The translations under genes were made by a program, and so were the position numbers. Positions 20,645 to 29,583 of a stretch of DNA of 64,000 nucleotides are shown here, piece by piece; positions within the stretch are counted from its first letter, which is position 1; each line of letters starts with the position of its first letter. Source of the DNA: Pantoea sp. CCBC3-3-1 (GTDB lineage Bacteria; Pseudomonadota; Gammaproteobacteria; Enterobacterales; Enterobacteriaceae); NCBI RefSeq assembly GCF_007981265.1, contig NZ_CP034363.1, forward strand, positions 3,844,001-3,908,000. The letters run 5' to 3'. Below the pieces are notes generated by a model. That model had not been told where the DNA came from and did no database searches. It saw nothing but the letters and a program-made list of their open reading frames with translations.

Positions 20645-20722
20645 CCGGACTTCTCCTGAAGGCGAGGAATTGACATTGCTAAGGTGCGACAGACCCATAA
20701 AAACGGATCTGTCCAGGACGGC

Positions 20723-22117
20723 CTATGCGATTTTTTTACGCCCGTAAACCAGCCAGGTGATACCGACACAGATCAGGTAAAACACCAGGAAGATTTTCAT
20801 TGCGGCGGTTGGTGTGCCGAACAAACTCAGCGACAGCCCGAAAGTCTGCGGGATAAAGAAGCCGCCCAGCGCGCCGATTGCCGAAATAAAACCCAGCGCG
20901 GCTGACGTTTCGGTAACGGCTTCATGCTGTGATGACTCTTCACTCCGGCCTTCGGCTTTACTTCGTTCAAGCGTAAGCCTGCGGAAGATCACCGCGATCA
21001 TTTGGTAAGTCGATCCGCTGCCGAGGCCCGCGGTCAAAAACAACCCCATAAACACGGCAAAAAAGGCGCCAAATGAACCCGCATGATTGGCATCCGGCAG
21101 CGTCAGGAATAGCAGCGCGGCGAACAGCGTCATCAGCACAAAATTGATCAGGGTGACGCGGACCCCGCCAAAGCGATCGGAGATAATACCGCCCGCTGAA
21201 CGGGCTAACGCGCCGAGGAAGGGGCCAAAAAAGGCGTAATGCAAAATCACAACGTCAGGAAACTGGGTTTTAGAGAGCATGGCAAAACCCGCGGAGAAGC
21301 CGATAAACGATCCGAAAGTCGCCAGATAAAGCACCGCCATAATCCACAGATGGCCGCGTTTCAGCACCGGCAACTGTTCACGCAGCGAGGATTTTGCCGC
21401 CGCCAGATCGTTCATGCCAAACCATGCGGCAAGCGTGGCGACAGCCAGGAACGGCACCCAAATCCATGCCGCATTTTCTAACCAAATCGCCTCGCCACCG
21501 ACCACGTTTTGCGCGCCGCCGCCAAAAGCGCCGAAAACAGCAAAAGAGATCGCCAGCGGAGCAACAAACTGCATTACGCTGACGCCAAGGTTGCCCAGGC
21601 CGCCATTGATACCTAACGCCCCGCCCTGCATAGCCTTCGGAAAGAAAAAGCTGATATTGCCCATGCTGGAAGCAAAGTTAGCGCCAGCAAACCCACACAG
21701 CAGTGCGATGACGACAAACGTACTGAACGCTGTCGTTGCATCCTGTACGGCAAATCCCAGCCACAGGCAGGGAACCAGCAGGATCCCCGTACTGAAAGCC
21801 GTCCAGCGCCGACCGCCAAACAGCGGGATCACAAATGAATAAGGCACGCGCAGCAGCGCGCCGGACACGGAAGGCAGCGCGGTCAGCAGAAAGAGCTGAT
21901 CGGTAGTGAAGTTGAAACCGACTTTATTCAGGTTAACCGCGACGGCACTGAACAGCATCCAGACGCAGAAAGCGAGCAGCAGACAAAAAACGGAAATATA
22001 CAGATTGCGATTAGCAATCCGTTTTCCCTGCTGCTGCCAGAATTCGTTGTTTTCAGGTTGCCAGTTCTGGATAACGGCAGCACCTTGTTGAGCAGGCTGT
22101 TGGGAAAGTTGCGACAT
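20723..22117 (-). CDS. narK: Nitrate/nitrite transporter NarK
   Basis: A 464-residue major-facilitator protein with about 12 hydrophobic segments, exchanging periplasmic nitrate for cytoplasmic nitrite. The NarK/NasA signature region (GANFASSMGNISFFFP, then GINGGLGNLGVSV) is at residues about 145-178. An arginine in LLRVPYSF (near residue 89) corresponds to a nitrate-binding residue in the family. It heads the narKGHJI cluster and is divergent from narL, with a 310-bp control region between them. Confidence 0.95.
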   Translation of the reverse strand: MSQLSQQPAQQGAAVIQNWQPENNEFWQQQGKRIANRNLYISVFCLLLAFCVWMLFSAVAVNLNKVGFNFTTDQLFLLTALPSVSGALLRVPYSFVIPLFGGRRWTAFSTGILLVPCLWLGFAVQDATTAFSTFVVIALLCGFAGANFASSMGNISFFFPKAMQGGALGINGGLGNLGVSVMQFVAPLAISFAVFGAFGGGAQNVVGGEAIWLENAAWIWVPFLAVATLAAWFGMNDLAAAKSSLREQLPVLKRGHLWIMAVLYLATFGSFIGFSAGFAMLSKTQFPDVVILHYAFFGPFLGALARSAGGIISDRFGGVRVTLINFVLMTLFAALLFLTLPDANHAGSFGAFFAVFMGLFLTAGLGSGSTYQMIAVIFRRLTLERSKAEGRSEESSQHEAVTETSAALGFISAIGALGGFFIPQTFGLSLSLFGTPTAAMKIFLVFYLICVGITWLVYGRKKIA

Positions 22118-22146
22118 AATATTCTCACTGGCTAAAATATCCGCGC

Positions 22147-22152
22147 ATTTTG
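22147..22152 (-). promoter_or_regulatory. Candidate -10 of the narK promoter
   Basis: Minus-strand CAAAAT matches TATAAT at four positions. If transcription starts near 22140, the FNR box upstream is centred at -41.5, the usual position for FNR activation. The weak hexamer suits an activator-dependent promoter. Confidence 0.45.
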
Positions 22153-22174
22153 CTTAACGCCTTCTCAGGCCAGA

Positions 22175-22188
22175 TTGACGCAAATCAA
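22175..22188. promoter_or_regulatory. FNR box upstream of narK
   Basis: TTGACGCAAATCAA matches the FNR consensus TTGAT-N4-ATCAA at 9 of 10 positions. It lies 58 bp upstream of the narK start codon. Anaerobic activation of the nar cluster by FNR is expected. Confidence 0.8.
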
Positions 22189-22269
22189 CGCAGTGAGAGG
22201 TAGTAAATCTTCCGCTGTCGCTTCCCTCCTCCTGTTGGAAAAGCAGAAATAGCCTGTTAAAAACAATTA

Positions 22270-22282
22270 AATCAATCAGTTA
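22270..22282 (+). promoter_or_regulatory. IHF consensus match between FNR and NarL sites
   Basis: AATCAATCAGTTA fits WATCAA-N4-TTR exactly and is flanked by A-tracts. It lies about 136 bp upstream of the predicted narK start point, between the FNR box and the distant NarL heptamers. A bend here would bring NarL to the promoter, as IHF does at E. coli narG. Confidence 0.55.
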
Positions 22283-22337
22283 AAAAAAACTTTCCGACCT
22301 TTTTTAAACTGAATAAAGCCACTCAGAAATTAAGGGT

Positions 22338-22353
22338 TACTCCTTTGGAGGTA
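22338..22353. promoter_or_regulatory. NarL 7-2-7 heptamer pair
   Basis: TACTCCT (exact TACYYMT) and the inverted GGAGGTA (6 of 7) are separated by 2 bp, the arrangement bound by phospho-NarL. AGGGTTA near-heptamers lie on both sides (22333-22339 and 22355-22361). The pair is centred about 205 bp upstream of the predicted narK start point and about 80 bp upstream of narL, so it could act on both. Confidence 0.65.
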
Positions 22354-22427
22354 TAGGGTTATATCTTCTTAACAAAGAAAATGAGACGTTATCCGTTAAA
22401 CTGCCGCAAGGTTCACAGGAGCACCTG

Positions 22428-23075
22428 GTGAAAGAAGAAGCCGCCTCGATATTACTGATTGACGATCATCCTATGCTGCGCAATGGCGTAAAACAGCTGA
22501 TTGAGCTTGATGAAGCGCTGCGGGTAATAGGTGAAGCCAGTAACGGTGCAGAGGGCGTCGCGCTGGCTGAGCAACACGATCCCGACCTGATCCTGCTGGA
22601 TCTGAATATGCCCGGTATGAACGGGTTGGATACGCTGGTCCAGCTGCGTACCATCGATCTTTCCGGTCGGATTGTGGTGTTCAGCGTCTCGAATCATGAA
22701 GACGATGTGGTAAATGCTTTGAAGCGCGGTGCCGATGGCTACCTGCTGAAAGATATGGAACCCGAGGATCTGCTAAAAGCGCTGCATCAGGCTGCTGCGG
22801 GCCAGATGGTACTCAGCGAGAAGCTGACCAATGTGCTGGTGGCCAGCCTGCGCGACTCTCGCCTGGCGGAAGAGCGCGATGTAGAACAGTTAACCCGGCG
22901 AGAACGCGATATTTTACAGTTGATTACGCTGGGCATGACCAATAAAGCCATTGCCCGCAAACTGTCGATTACCGAAAGCACCGTAAAGGTTCACGTTAAG
23001 CATCTGCTGAAAAAGATGAAGCTGAAGTCACGGGTTGAAGCGGCGGTGTGGGCGTTGCAAAACGGCTATGAATGA
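22428..23075 (+). CDS. narL: Nitrate/nitrite response regulator NarL (orphan)
   Basis: A 215-residue two-domain response regulator. The receiver domain has the acidic pair DD (residues 12-13), the phosphorylated aspartate Asp58 in [11 protein letters not shown], and the conserved lysine in [12 protein letters not shown]. The C-terminal LuxR-type helix-turn-helix has LTRRERDIL and [22 protein letters not shown]. It starts at GTG with an AGGAG site 7 bp upstream. Close similarity throughout, including the linker, points to NarL rather than NarP. In E. coli the sensor gene narX precedes narL; here narX is absent, so phosphorylation must come from a sensor elsewhere, such as NarQ. Confidence 0.93.
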   Translation: MKEEAASILLIDDHPMLRNGVKQLIELDEALRVIGEASNGAEGVALAEQHDPDLILLDLNMPGMNGLDTLVQLRTIDLSGRIVVFSVSNHEDDVVNALKRGADGYLLKDMEPEDLLKALHQAAAGQMVLSEKLTNVLVASLRDSRLAEERDVEQLTRRERDILQLITLGMTNKAIARKLSITESTVKVHVKHLLKKMKLKSRVEAAVWALQNGYE

Positions 23076-23177
23076 GAGCGATGTGTAACATTTCCACCGG
23101 CAATTGATCCCTGGCGGTCTCATTAAATGCAAAATCTTTGCGTGATGCGCTGGGTATTCGGAGTGCGTAAGGAAATG

Positions 23178-23205
23178 GCTGTCTGACCTTTGCAGGCCAG
23201 ACAGC
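23178..23205. terminator. Hairpin between convergent narL and the flippase gene
   Basis: GCTGTCTG pairs with CAGACAGC, and the interior CCT/AGG can extend the stem (best on the minus strand, loop GCAA). It is 12 bp past the flippase stop. No T-run follows on either side, so efficiency is uncertain. Confidence 0.5.
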
Positions 23206-23217
23206 ATCAACAGCGGG

Positions 23218-24510
23218 TTATTCTTTTACTGCCGGGCCAGTTTTGGCACCGATATGCAGGTATTCGTGCAGAATTTTATGTTTCACCATCAGGTAGAAAA
23301 TGCCCAGACAGATAATCACTTCTGCAATTACCATTGACCATGCAGCTCCAATTGCACCGTACTGCCAGGCCAGGAAGCAGCACACTGGAATGTTCAGCAG
23401 GCCCGCACCCACGATAATCACCGTACGCTGACGCGTCAGACCGTGTGGGATCAGAATCTGCAAGCCAGCAGGATAAGCGATGTTGCCGAACAGGAAGCAC
23501 AGCACCAGCACTTTCAGTACATCGACTGACGCCAGGAACTCTTTACCTAACAGAATAGTGACGATCTCTTCGGCAAAGAACCAGGTGAAGATAACGATAG
23601 CCAGGCTCAGCGCAAAGGAGAGTGCCAGGCTTTTGCGGCTCGCTTCGATTGCCGCTTTTTTGTCGCGGCCGAACAGGTAGCTCACTCGCGGGAAGAAGGC
23701 GTTGCCAATCTGCTCCGGCACGGAGTTTGCGGCTTTACGCAACCTGTCGGCACCGTTATATATCCCGATCGCATAGTGCGAGGTAAAGGTCGCCAGGATC
23801 AGCACGTTTACGCTGTTGAACAGGTTTGCACCCGCAATGGCGATAAAGATGTCGCCACTTTCGGCAAGACGCTTACGGATTTCGGCGATTTCAAACCGGT
23901 AACGGCCGATAACCTTCATCTCAACCACAAATTTAAGGGTGATCAGCGCGCTGATTACTGAGGTCAGTCCAGGAATCAGTGCCGCAAGCCAGGTATCTTC
24001 CGGGCCGTGAACCAGCAGGAAAGTCAGTGGAATGGCGCAGAAATTACCTAAGGTAGAAATGGTCGCCGTTTTGCCCAGTTTCTCATAGCCCTGCATCAGC
24101 CAGCCGAAAGAGAACAGCGAGCCAACCAGCGTGGTGGCATTTGCCAGCACCACCCAGAACAGATAATGCCATTCAGGATTGAACCAGGTCACGCTAAGCA
24201 GCACGCCTGCGGTTAGCAGGATCAGCATCAGCTTGGCGTTGAAGGTGGACCAGAAAAGGCAGGAAACCTGTTCTTTATCATCACGATGGTGCGCAATGCT
24301 TTTCGTGGTGAAAACGTTAAAGCCCCAGTCCGCGATCGTGCTGCAATAGAGCACGCAGGCGATGGCCAACGCCAGAACACCCATCTGGCTGACGCCCAGC
24401 GTTCGGGCCAGATAAGGCAGCGTAATCAGCGGGAAGAGTAGCGACGTCCCACGGTAGGCCAACAATGATAATATGTTGATAAGCAGTGACTTATCCAAAA
24501 ATCTTCGCAC
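23218..24510 (-). CDS. Wzx-like polysaccharide flippase
   Basis: A 430-residue membrane protein with about 12 hydrophobic segments, of the polysaccharide transporter (RfbX/Wzx) family in the MATE-like superfamily. The N-terminal LITLPYLARTLGVSQMG segment (about residues 28-44) is the family hallmark. Such proteins flip lipid-linked oligosaccharide repeats across the inner membrane. It follows a glycosyltransferase gene by 45 bp on the same strand, and an RcsAB-type box lies upstream of the pair. That suggests a satellite module of a capsule or exopolysaccharide pathway whose main cluster is elsewhere. The substrate is not known. Confidence 0.87.
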   Translation of the reverse strand: MRRFLDKSLLINILSLLAYRGTSLLFPLITLPYLARTLGVSQMGVLALAIACVLYCSTIADWGFNVFTTKSIAHHRDDKEQVSCLFWSTFNAKLMLILLTAGVLLSVTWFNPEWHYLFWVVLANATTLVGSLFSFGWLMQGYEKLGKTATISTLGNFCAIPLTFLLVHGPEDTWLAALIPGLTSVISALITLKFVVEMKVIGRYRFEIAEIRKRLAESGDIFIAIAGANLFNSVNVLILATFTSHYAIGIYNGADRLRKAANSVPEQIGNAFFPRVSYLFGRDKKAAIEASRKSLALSFALSLAIVIFTWFFAEEIVTILLGKEFLASVDVLKVLVLCFLFGNIAYPAGLQILIPHGLTRQRTVIIVGAGLLNIPVCCFLAWQYGAIGAAWSMVIAEVIICLGIFYLMVKHKILHEYLHIGAKTGPAVKE

Positions 24511-24555
24511 GTAAAACCTCTAAATTTTCAAAACAGTTAAGAAACCGCAGGCGAC

Positions 24556-25542
24556 TTAATTCGCCGCCGTTCGTCTCATTTCATTGGCGGTTCTTATCTT
24601 CTGAAGCAGAATAAATTTTGTGGTGTGTCGGAGCAGCAGCCTTTCTTTCAGGTTTTCAGGACTGATGGTTCTGCCCATATCGCGAATAGCGTTGATCACC
24701 GGGCGTGGCACATCCGTTCTGTTATATAAGGAGATGTAAATCATCAGCCTGAACGAGTGCAGCAGATAGTTTCTGCGGATACGCTGCGACAAAGGGCTGT
24801 TATCCGTATTCGCAAGCAGCATGTCTACGGATTTAGAAAAGGCTTCATAACGCGCCTGGAAATAGTGTTCAGGTTTGTGACTGTTGGTCAGAGAACCGTT
24901 ACGCACACGCTGCCTGTAGTAAGTTTCGCGGCTGACCCATGCCTGACCGGAATGCAGGAAGGCGCCCAGCGTGAAGCAGTGATCTTCGTGTACCCGATCC
25001 TGGAAAACCAGTTGATGCTTAAGAACTAAACTTCTTCTGACGATATAGTTCCACGCCGCAGAGGTGTAACGGCTGTTGGCCAGAAGAGAAGAAAGGACTT
25101 CGCGGGCCTGCGTCAGGCCGGACAGCGTATGCTGAACTTTAAACTGCGTTTTTTCAGGATGGCCATCGACAAAGGTTTTGGAGTTGAAGCAAAACAGGTC
25201 GGTTGCCGGATGGGCTTCGATGACTTCACTGAATTCGCGGAACATACCGTCGCCAACGATATCATCCGGATCGCAGAAGAAAAGGTACTCCCCTTCCGCT
25301 GCGGCAATCCCGGTATCTCTTGCCAGACCAGCACCCTGATTGTGCGAGTTGATGACTTTTATTGCGGCATTGCCAGCATAGTGCTGCTCAACAAGTTCGC
25401 CCGTGCCATCCGTTGAACCGTCGTTTACCACGATGATCTCGTGAGGAATGGAAACCTGTCCTGTGAGTGAGTCGATACATTCAATAATATACTCACGCAC
25501 ATTGAATGCCGGTATGATCACCGATAATAAAATGGAGTTCAT
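24556..25542 (-). CDS. Family 2 glycosyltransferase
   Basis: A 328-residue GT-A fold transferase. The start LLSVIIPAFNVREYI is the typical nucleotide-sugar binding strand. EIIVVNDGSTDGT is at about residues 35-47, NQGAGLARDTGI at 68-79, and the metal-binding DXD-type motif is CDPDD near residues 90-94. No transmembrane helix is evident, so it probably works at the inner face of the membrane on a lipid-linked sugar. It is the first gene of a two-gene unit with the flippase. Sugar donor and acceptor cannot be told from sequence. The C-terminal third is helical and basic. Confidence 0.88.
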   Translation of the reverse strand: MNSILLSVIIPAFNVREYIIECIDSLTGQVSIPHEIIVVNDGSTDGTGELVEQHYAGNAAIKVINSHNQGAGLARDTGIAAAEGEYLFFCDPDDIVGDGMFREFSEVIEAHPATDLFCFNSKTFVDGHPEKTQFKVQHTLSGLTQAREVLSSLLANSRYTSAAWNYIVRRSLVLKHQLVFQDRVHEDHCFTLGAFLHSGQAWVSRETYYRQRVRNGSLTNSHKPEHYFQARYEAFSKSVDMLLANTDNSPLSQRIRRNYLLHSFRLMIYISLYNRTDVPRPVINAIRDMGRTISPENLKERLLLRHTTKFILLQKIRTANEMRRTAAN

Positions 25543-25652
25543 TGGATTACCCTTGCTTTTTTAATATGAGGTATAAAACATATTATCCTTTAGCAATTAA
25601 CCGTGAAAAGTACATTCCACCAATGATAATTGTCAGGAAAAACACTACTTTA

Positions 25653-25666
25653 TAGGAATATTCTCA
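25653..25666 (-). promoter_or_regulatory. RcsAB box upstream of the glycosyltransferase/flippase pair
   Basis: On the minus strand TGAGAATATTCCTA matches the RcsAB consensus TAAGAATATTCCTA at 13 of 14 positions. It is 111 bp upstream of the glycosyltransferase start and oriented with it. RcsA-RcsB activate capsule and exopolysaccharide genes (colanic acid, amylovoran, stewartan), so this places the pair in that regulon. Confidence 0.75.
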
Positions 25667-25947
25667 CTCGTCCTGTCAATATCCTCAAAACGACCAATGA
25701 ACACGTTCAACTGTGGTCACGTTTTATCCGATTATGACCCATGTGTCGTTGCCGATGCGGAAAAAACGGTAAATTGCTTTACAGTACTGACAAGGTTCCT
25801 GGACAGCTGAATAACAGAATTCCCGAGTGGAAAACAGAACGCGCTGGCGCGGAAAGGGAATTTTCTGATTTTTAGCGAAAGGGTGGACATTTTCTTAATG
25901 TATGCCGCTGACCTGCATCCTGGCAGGCTGACAGCACAATGAGCGGT

Positions 25948-25978
25948 ATTTGCGAATGAGGTTTTTCTTATCGCAAAT
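25948..25978. repeat. 8-bp inverted repeat in the non-coding stretch
   Basis: ATTTGCGA (25948-25955) and TCGCAAAT (25971-25978) flank 15 bases that include a run of five T. It could fold as a hairpin or be a dimeric protein site. No gene lies within 400 bp. Confidence 0.35.
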
Positions 25979-26913
25979 CCGTTCCCGAAAATATCAATTA
26001 TCATATTGCCACCATTTCAATCAGTGTCGCAGCCAGGCCAATTGTCAAGATGCTATGAAAAAGTACCGCAATTACATCATGAGGTCTAGCACAATAAGAT
26101 TGCACAGACTTTTTAGGAATTATCTCACAAGAAGTTAATTTTTAAGTTTTTTCGCAAAGAATCACCTGGTGTGATTATTTAACTTTTTTATCTGGCAGTC
26201 ATAGCAACAATTCACCTTAACGTTTTCATCCCGTCATTATTATTAATAATGCAGTGAGAAAAATTATACTGGGGAGGCGACGAAACCAGACTACATCAGG
26301 CCTCAGACCGTTAAGTGCCTTACCGGCTAAGCATTTCATCTGGCACAATAAAACAGCAGGGATTTTAAGGAGGTTAATTAAACCAGGTGAAAGAAGAAGA
26401 ATTACTCAGAAAAATTTTTTTGATCGTCCCAGCAGGATTATAAAGAAGATTCCTGTCTTAAATAATTCTATCACCGTCGTTGCTTTGATTATAACTATTT
26501 ATCAACCTGCCTGAAAATTACTGTCGTGTTTTATCTTAAAAAAACGATAATCAGAAATATCCCTGGTTTCGCTCTTCTGCTTGTCCGATATCAATGCGTG
26601 GAGAATTTCAACCCGGCGCTCGTTTAGCGCCCGTCGTAACCGGTGAGTGCTTTTTGCAGCAAGGCTTTTTTGAAACTTGCGGCAAGTCTTCCTGTTTTAC
26701 CTGTGACAGCCTCTGTACTGCTGCGTTACTATAGCGACATTCACAAGGCCCTGGAGCCCACAACCAGCGGCAACCGGCTTGCTGCCTGTTACGCCAGCGC
26801 CCCGCAAATAACCGCCACGTTGAAGTAAAAATCAGTGATGTTCAGACAACGCAAACGCGGGATTCAGAAATCGCAACTGACTTTATATTCAATGGACTGG
26901 AAAAGAAGACCTG

Positions 26914-29469
26914 ATGATGACCACAGAAAACCTCTCTTCGCACACCCCCATGATGCAGCAGTATCTGCGCCTTAAGGCTGAGCATCCTGAGATCCTGCTG
27001 TTTTACCGAATGGGAGACTTCTACGAGCTGTTCTACGATGACGCCAAACGCGCCTCGCAGCTGCTGGAGATCTCGCTGACCAAACGCGGCGCTTCAGCCG
27101 GCGAACCGATCCCGATGGCGGGCGTGCCACATCATGCCGTTGAGAACTATCTGGCCAAACTGGTTCAGCTTGGCGAATCGGTAGCCATCTGTGAACAGGT
27201 TGGCGATCCGGCGCTGAGCAAAGGACCGGTTGAACGCAAAGTGGTGCGTATCGTCACGCCAGGCACGATCAGCGATGAAGCGCTGCTTCAGGAGCGCCAG
27301 GACAACCTGCTGGCCGCTATCTGGCAGGGCGCGCGCGGCTTTGGTTACGCCACGCTGGATATCAGCTCCGGCCGCTTCCGCCTGGCTGAGCCTTCCGATC
27401 TGGAAACGATGGCGGCAGAACTCCAGCGTACCAATCCCGCCGAGCTGCTTTATTCAGAAGACTTTGCCGCCATGTCGCTGATCGAGAATCGCCGTGGCCT
27501 GCGTCGCCGCCCTTTATGGGAATTTGAAGTCGACACCGCTCGCCAGCAGCTCAACATGCAGTTTGGCACCCGCGATCTTACCGGCTTTGGCGTGGAGCAG
27601 GCTCAGCTTGCCCTGCGCGCCGCTGGCTGCCTGCTGCAATACGTTAAAGATACGCAACGCACCTCGTTGCCGCATATCCGCTCGCTGACCATGGAGCGCC
27701 AGCAGGATGGCATCATTATGGATGCCGCTACTCGCCGCAATCTGGAGATTACCCAGAACCTGGCTGGCGGCATTGAGAACACGCTGGCATCGGTACTGGA
27801 TAAAACCGTCACGCCGATGGGCAGCCGCATGCTCAAACGCTGGCTGCATATGCCGATCCGCGATACAAAAACGCTGAGCAATCGCCAGCAAAGTATCGGC
27901 GCGCTTCAGGATTTCTCTGCTGAATTCACTCCCCTGCTGCGCCAGGTTGGCGACCTGGAACGTATTCTGGCAAGGCTGGCATTGCGTACGGCGCGTCCTC
28001 GCGATCTGGCAAGAATGCGCCACGCGTTCCAACAGCTTCCACAGCTTGATGCCCTGCTGATTGACAGCGAAACGCCTCATCTGCAAACGCTGCGTCAGCA
28101 AATGGGTCAGTTTGACGAGCTGCGCGATCTGCTGGAACGTGCCGTGGTTGAATCGCCGCCGGTGCTGGTTCGCGACGGCGGCGTCATTGCGCCAGGCTAT
28201 AACGCCGAGCTGGACGAATGGCGAGCGCTGGCCGACGGCGCCACGGACTATCTTGATCGTCTGGAAATTCGCGAGCGGGAAAAGCTGGGGCTGGATACGC
28301 TGAAGGTGGGCTTTAATGCCGTACACGGTTATTACATTCAGGTCAGCCGTGGGCAGAGCCATCTGGTGCCGATTAACTATGTGCGCCGCCAGACGCTGAA
28401 GAATGCCGAACGCTATATTATTCCTGAGCTGAAGGAATATGAAGACAAGGTGCTGACCTCAAAAGGCAAAGCGCTGGCGTTGGAAAAAGGGCTTTATGAA
28501 GAGCTGTTCGATCTGCTGCTGCCGCATCTGGAAGCATTGCAGGACAGTGCCGCCGCGCTGGCGGAACTGGACGTGTTGGCGAACCTGGCGGAGCGTGCCT
28601 GGACACTGAATTTTAACTGCCCAACGTTTGCCGACAAGCCCGGCATCAAGCTGACCGGCGGCCGTCATCCGGTAGTCGAGCAGGTGCTGAAAGAGCCGTT
28701 TATCGCCAATCCGCTTTCGCTCTCGCCACAGCGTCGTATGTTGGTGATTACCGGGCCGAATATGGGCGGTAAGAGCACCTATATGCGCCAGGCCGCGCTG
28801 ATTGCGCTGATTGCCTATATCGGCAGCTACGTGCCGGCAGAAGAAGCGGTACTGGGCCCAATCGATCGCATTTTTACCCGCGTCGGCGCCGCAGACGATC
28901 TGGCTTCCGGCCGTTCGACCTTTATGGTGGAAATGACCGAAACCGCCAATATTCTGCACAACGCCACGGAACACAGTTTGGTGCTGATGGATGAGATCGG
29001 GCGCGGCACGTCCACTTATGACGGCTTGTCGCTGGCCTGGGCCTGTGCAGAAAGCCTGGCAAACCGCATTAAGGCCATGACGCTGTTTGCCACGCACTAC
29101 TTCGAGCTGACCACGCTACCGGAGAAGATGGAGGGCGTCGCTAACGTGCATCTGGATGCTATAGAGCACGGTGACACCATCGCCTTTATGCATAGCGTGC
29201 AGGATGGCGCAGCCAGTAAAAGTTACGGTTTAGCCGTTGCCGCGCTGGCAGGTGTGCCAAAAGAAGTGATCAAGCGTGCGCGTCAAAAGTTGAAGGAGCT
29301 GGAAACGATGTCTGGCAATGCGGCCGCCACTAAAGCCGATGGCCCACAGCTGCCGCTGCTGGTGGAGGAAACGTCCCCGGCCGTTGAAGCGTTAGAAGCG
29401 CTGGATCCCGATTCGCTGTCGCCACGTCAGGCGCTGGAGTGGATTTACCGTCTGAAAGCGCTGGTTTAA
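26914..29469 (+). CDS. mutS: DNA mismatch repair protein MutS
   Basis: MutS recognises mispairs and small loops and starts methyl-directed repair with MutL. The 851-residue protein has the mismatch-probing Phe36-X-Glu38 in GDFYELF. The Walker A motif GPNMGGKST is near residue 615, a DEIGRGTST Walker B/signature near 693, and the C-terminal dimerisation tail follows ([16 protein letters not shown]). Two adjacent ATGs occur at the start; the first is used here. The gene is convergent with rpoS, only 114 bp away. Confidence 0.99.
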   Translation: MMTTENLSSHTPMMQQYLRLKAEHPEILLFYRMGDFYELFYDDAKRASQLLEISLTKRGASAGEPIPMAGVPHHAVENYLAKLVQLGESVAICEQVGDPALSKGPVERKVVRIVTPGTISDEALLQERQDNLLAAIWQGARGFGYATLDISSGRFRLAEPSDLETMAAELQRTNPAELLYSEDFAAMSLIENRRGLRRRPLWEFEVDTARQQLNMQFGTRDLTGFGVEQAQLALRAAGCLLQYVKDTQRTSLPHIRSLTMERQQDGIIMDAATRRNLEITQNLAGGIENTLASVLDKTVTPMGSRMLKRWLHMPIRDTKTLSNRQQSIGALQDFSAEFTPLLRQVGDLERILARLALRTARPRDLARMRHAFQQLPQLDALLIDSETPHLQTLRQQMGQFDELRDLLERAVVESPPVLVRDGGVIAPGYNAELDEWRALADGATDYLDRLEIREREKLGLDTLKVGFNAVHGYYIQVSRGQSHLVPINYVRRQTLKNAERYIIPELKEYEDKVLTSKGKALALEKGLYEELFDLLLPHLEALQDSAAALAELDVLANLAERAWTLNFNCPTFADKPGIKLTGGRHPVVEQVLKEPFIANPLSLSPQRRMLVITGPNMGGKSTYMRQAALIALIAYIGSYVPAEEAVLGPIDRIFTRVGAADDLASGRSTFMVEMTETANILHNATEHSLVLMDEIGRGTSTYDGLSLAWACAESLANRIKAMTLFATHYFELTTLPEKMEGVANVHLDAIEHGDTIAFMHSVQDGAASKSYGLAVAALAGVPKEVIKRARQKLKELETMSGNAAATKADGPQLPLLVEETSPAVEALEALDPDSLSPRQALEWIYRLKALV

Positions 29470-29527
29470 ATCTGGAAGTGGCCTGCTACGCAGGCTGTTT
29501 TAGTAGCTAATACGGATTTACAGGCAA

Positions 29528-29556
29528 TAAAAAAGCGGTGGCTTTCGCCACCGCTT
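29528..29556 (-). terminator. rpoS terminator between mutS and rpoS
   Basis: Minus strand: AAGCGGTGG, loop CGAAAG, CCACCGCTT, then a T-run. The 9-bp stem begins 28 bp past the rpoS stop. It is well formed for rpoS and may also slow mutS transcripts from the other side. Confidence 0.88.
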
Positions 29557-29583
29557 CTCGCATCTACATCGAAAGCGCCTTGC

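Larger units (their letters stand above)
25543..26913. other. 1.37-kb region without a supportable gene
   Basis: AT-rich sequence between the glycosyltransferase and mutS. Open frames of 60-90 codons exist on both strands but have low-complexity or non-protein-like translations and no matching ribosome sites. Contents seen: the RcsAB-type box near the glycosyltransferase, an 8-bp inverted repeat at 25948-25978, and a strong Shine-Dalgarno-like AAGGAGGT at 26367-26374 before a possible 18-codon ORF (26387-26443). I see no insertion sequence ends. Confidence 0.6.

Noticed and set aside
25732..26004. 90-codon ORF on the minus strand in the long intergenic region
   Set aside because: No ribosome site, no protein-like pattern, and it overlaps an inverted repeat.
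26254..26514. 86-codon ORF upstream of mutS
   Set aside because: Very basic, low-complexity translation. The Shine-Dalgarno-like element lies inside it rather than before its start.
27514..28362. 282-codon ORF antisense to mutS
   Set aside because: Shadow of mutS codon bias. The MutS frame is fully supported by motifs.
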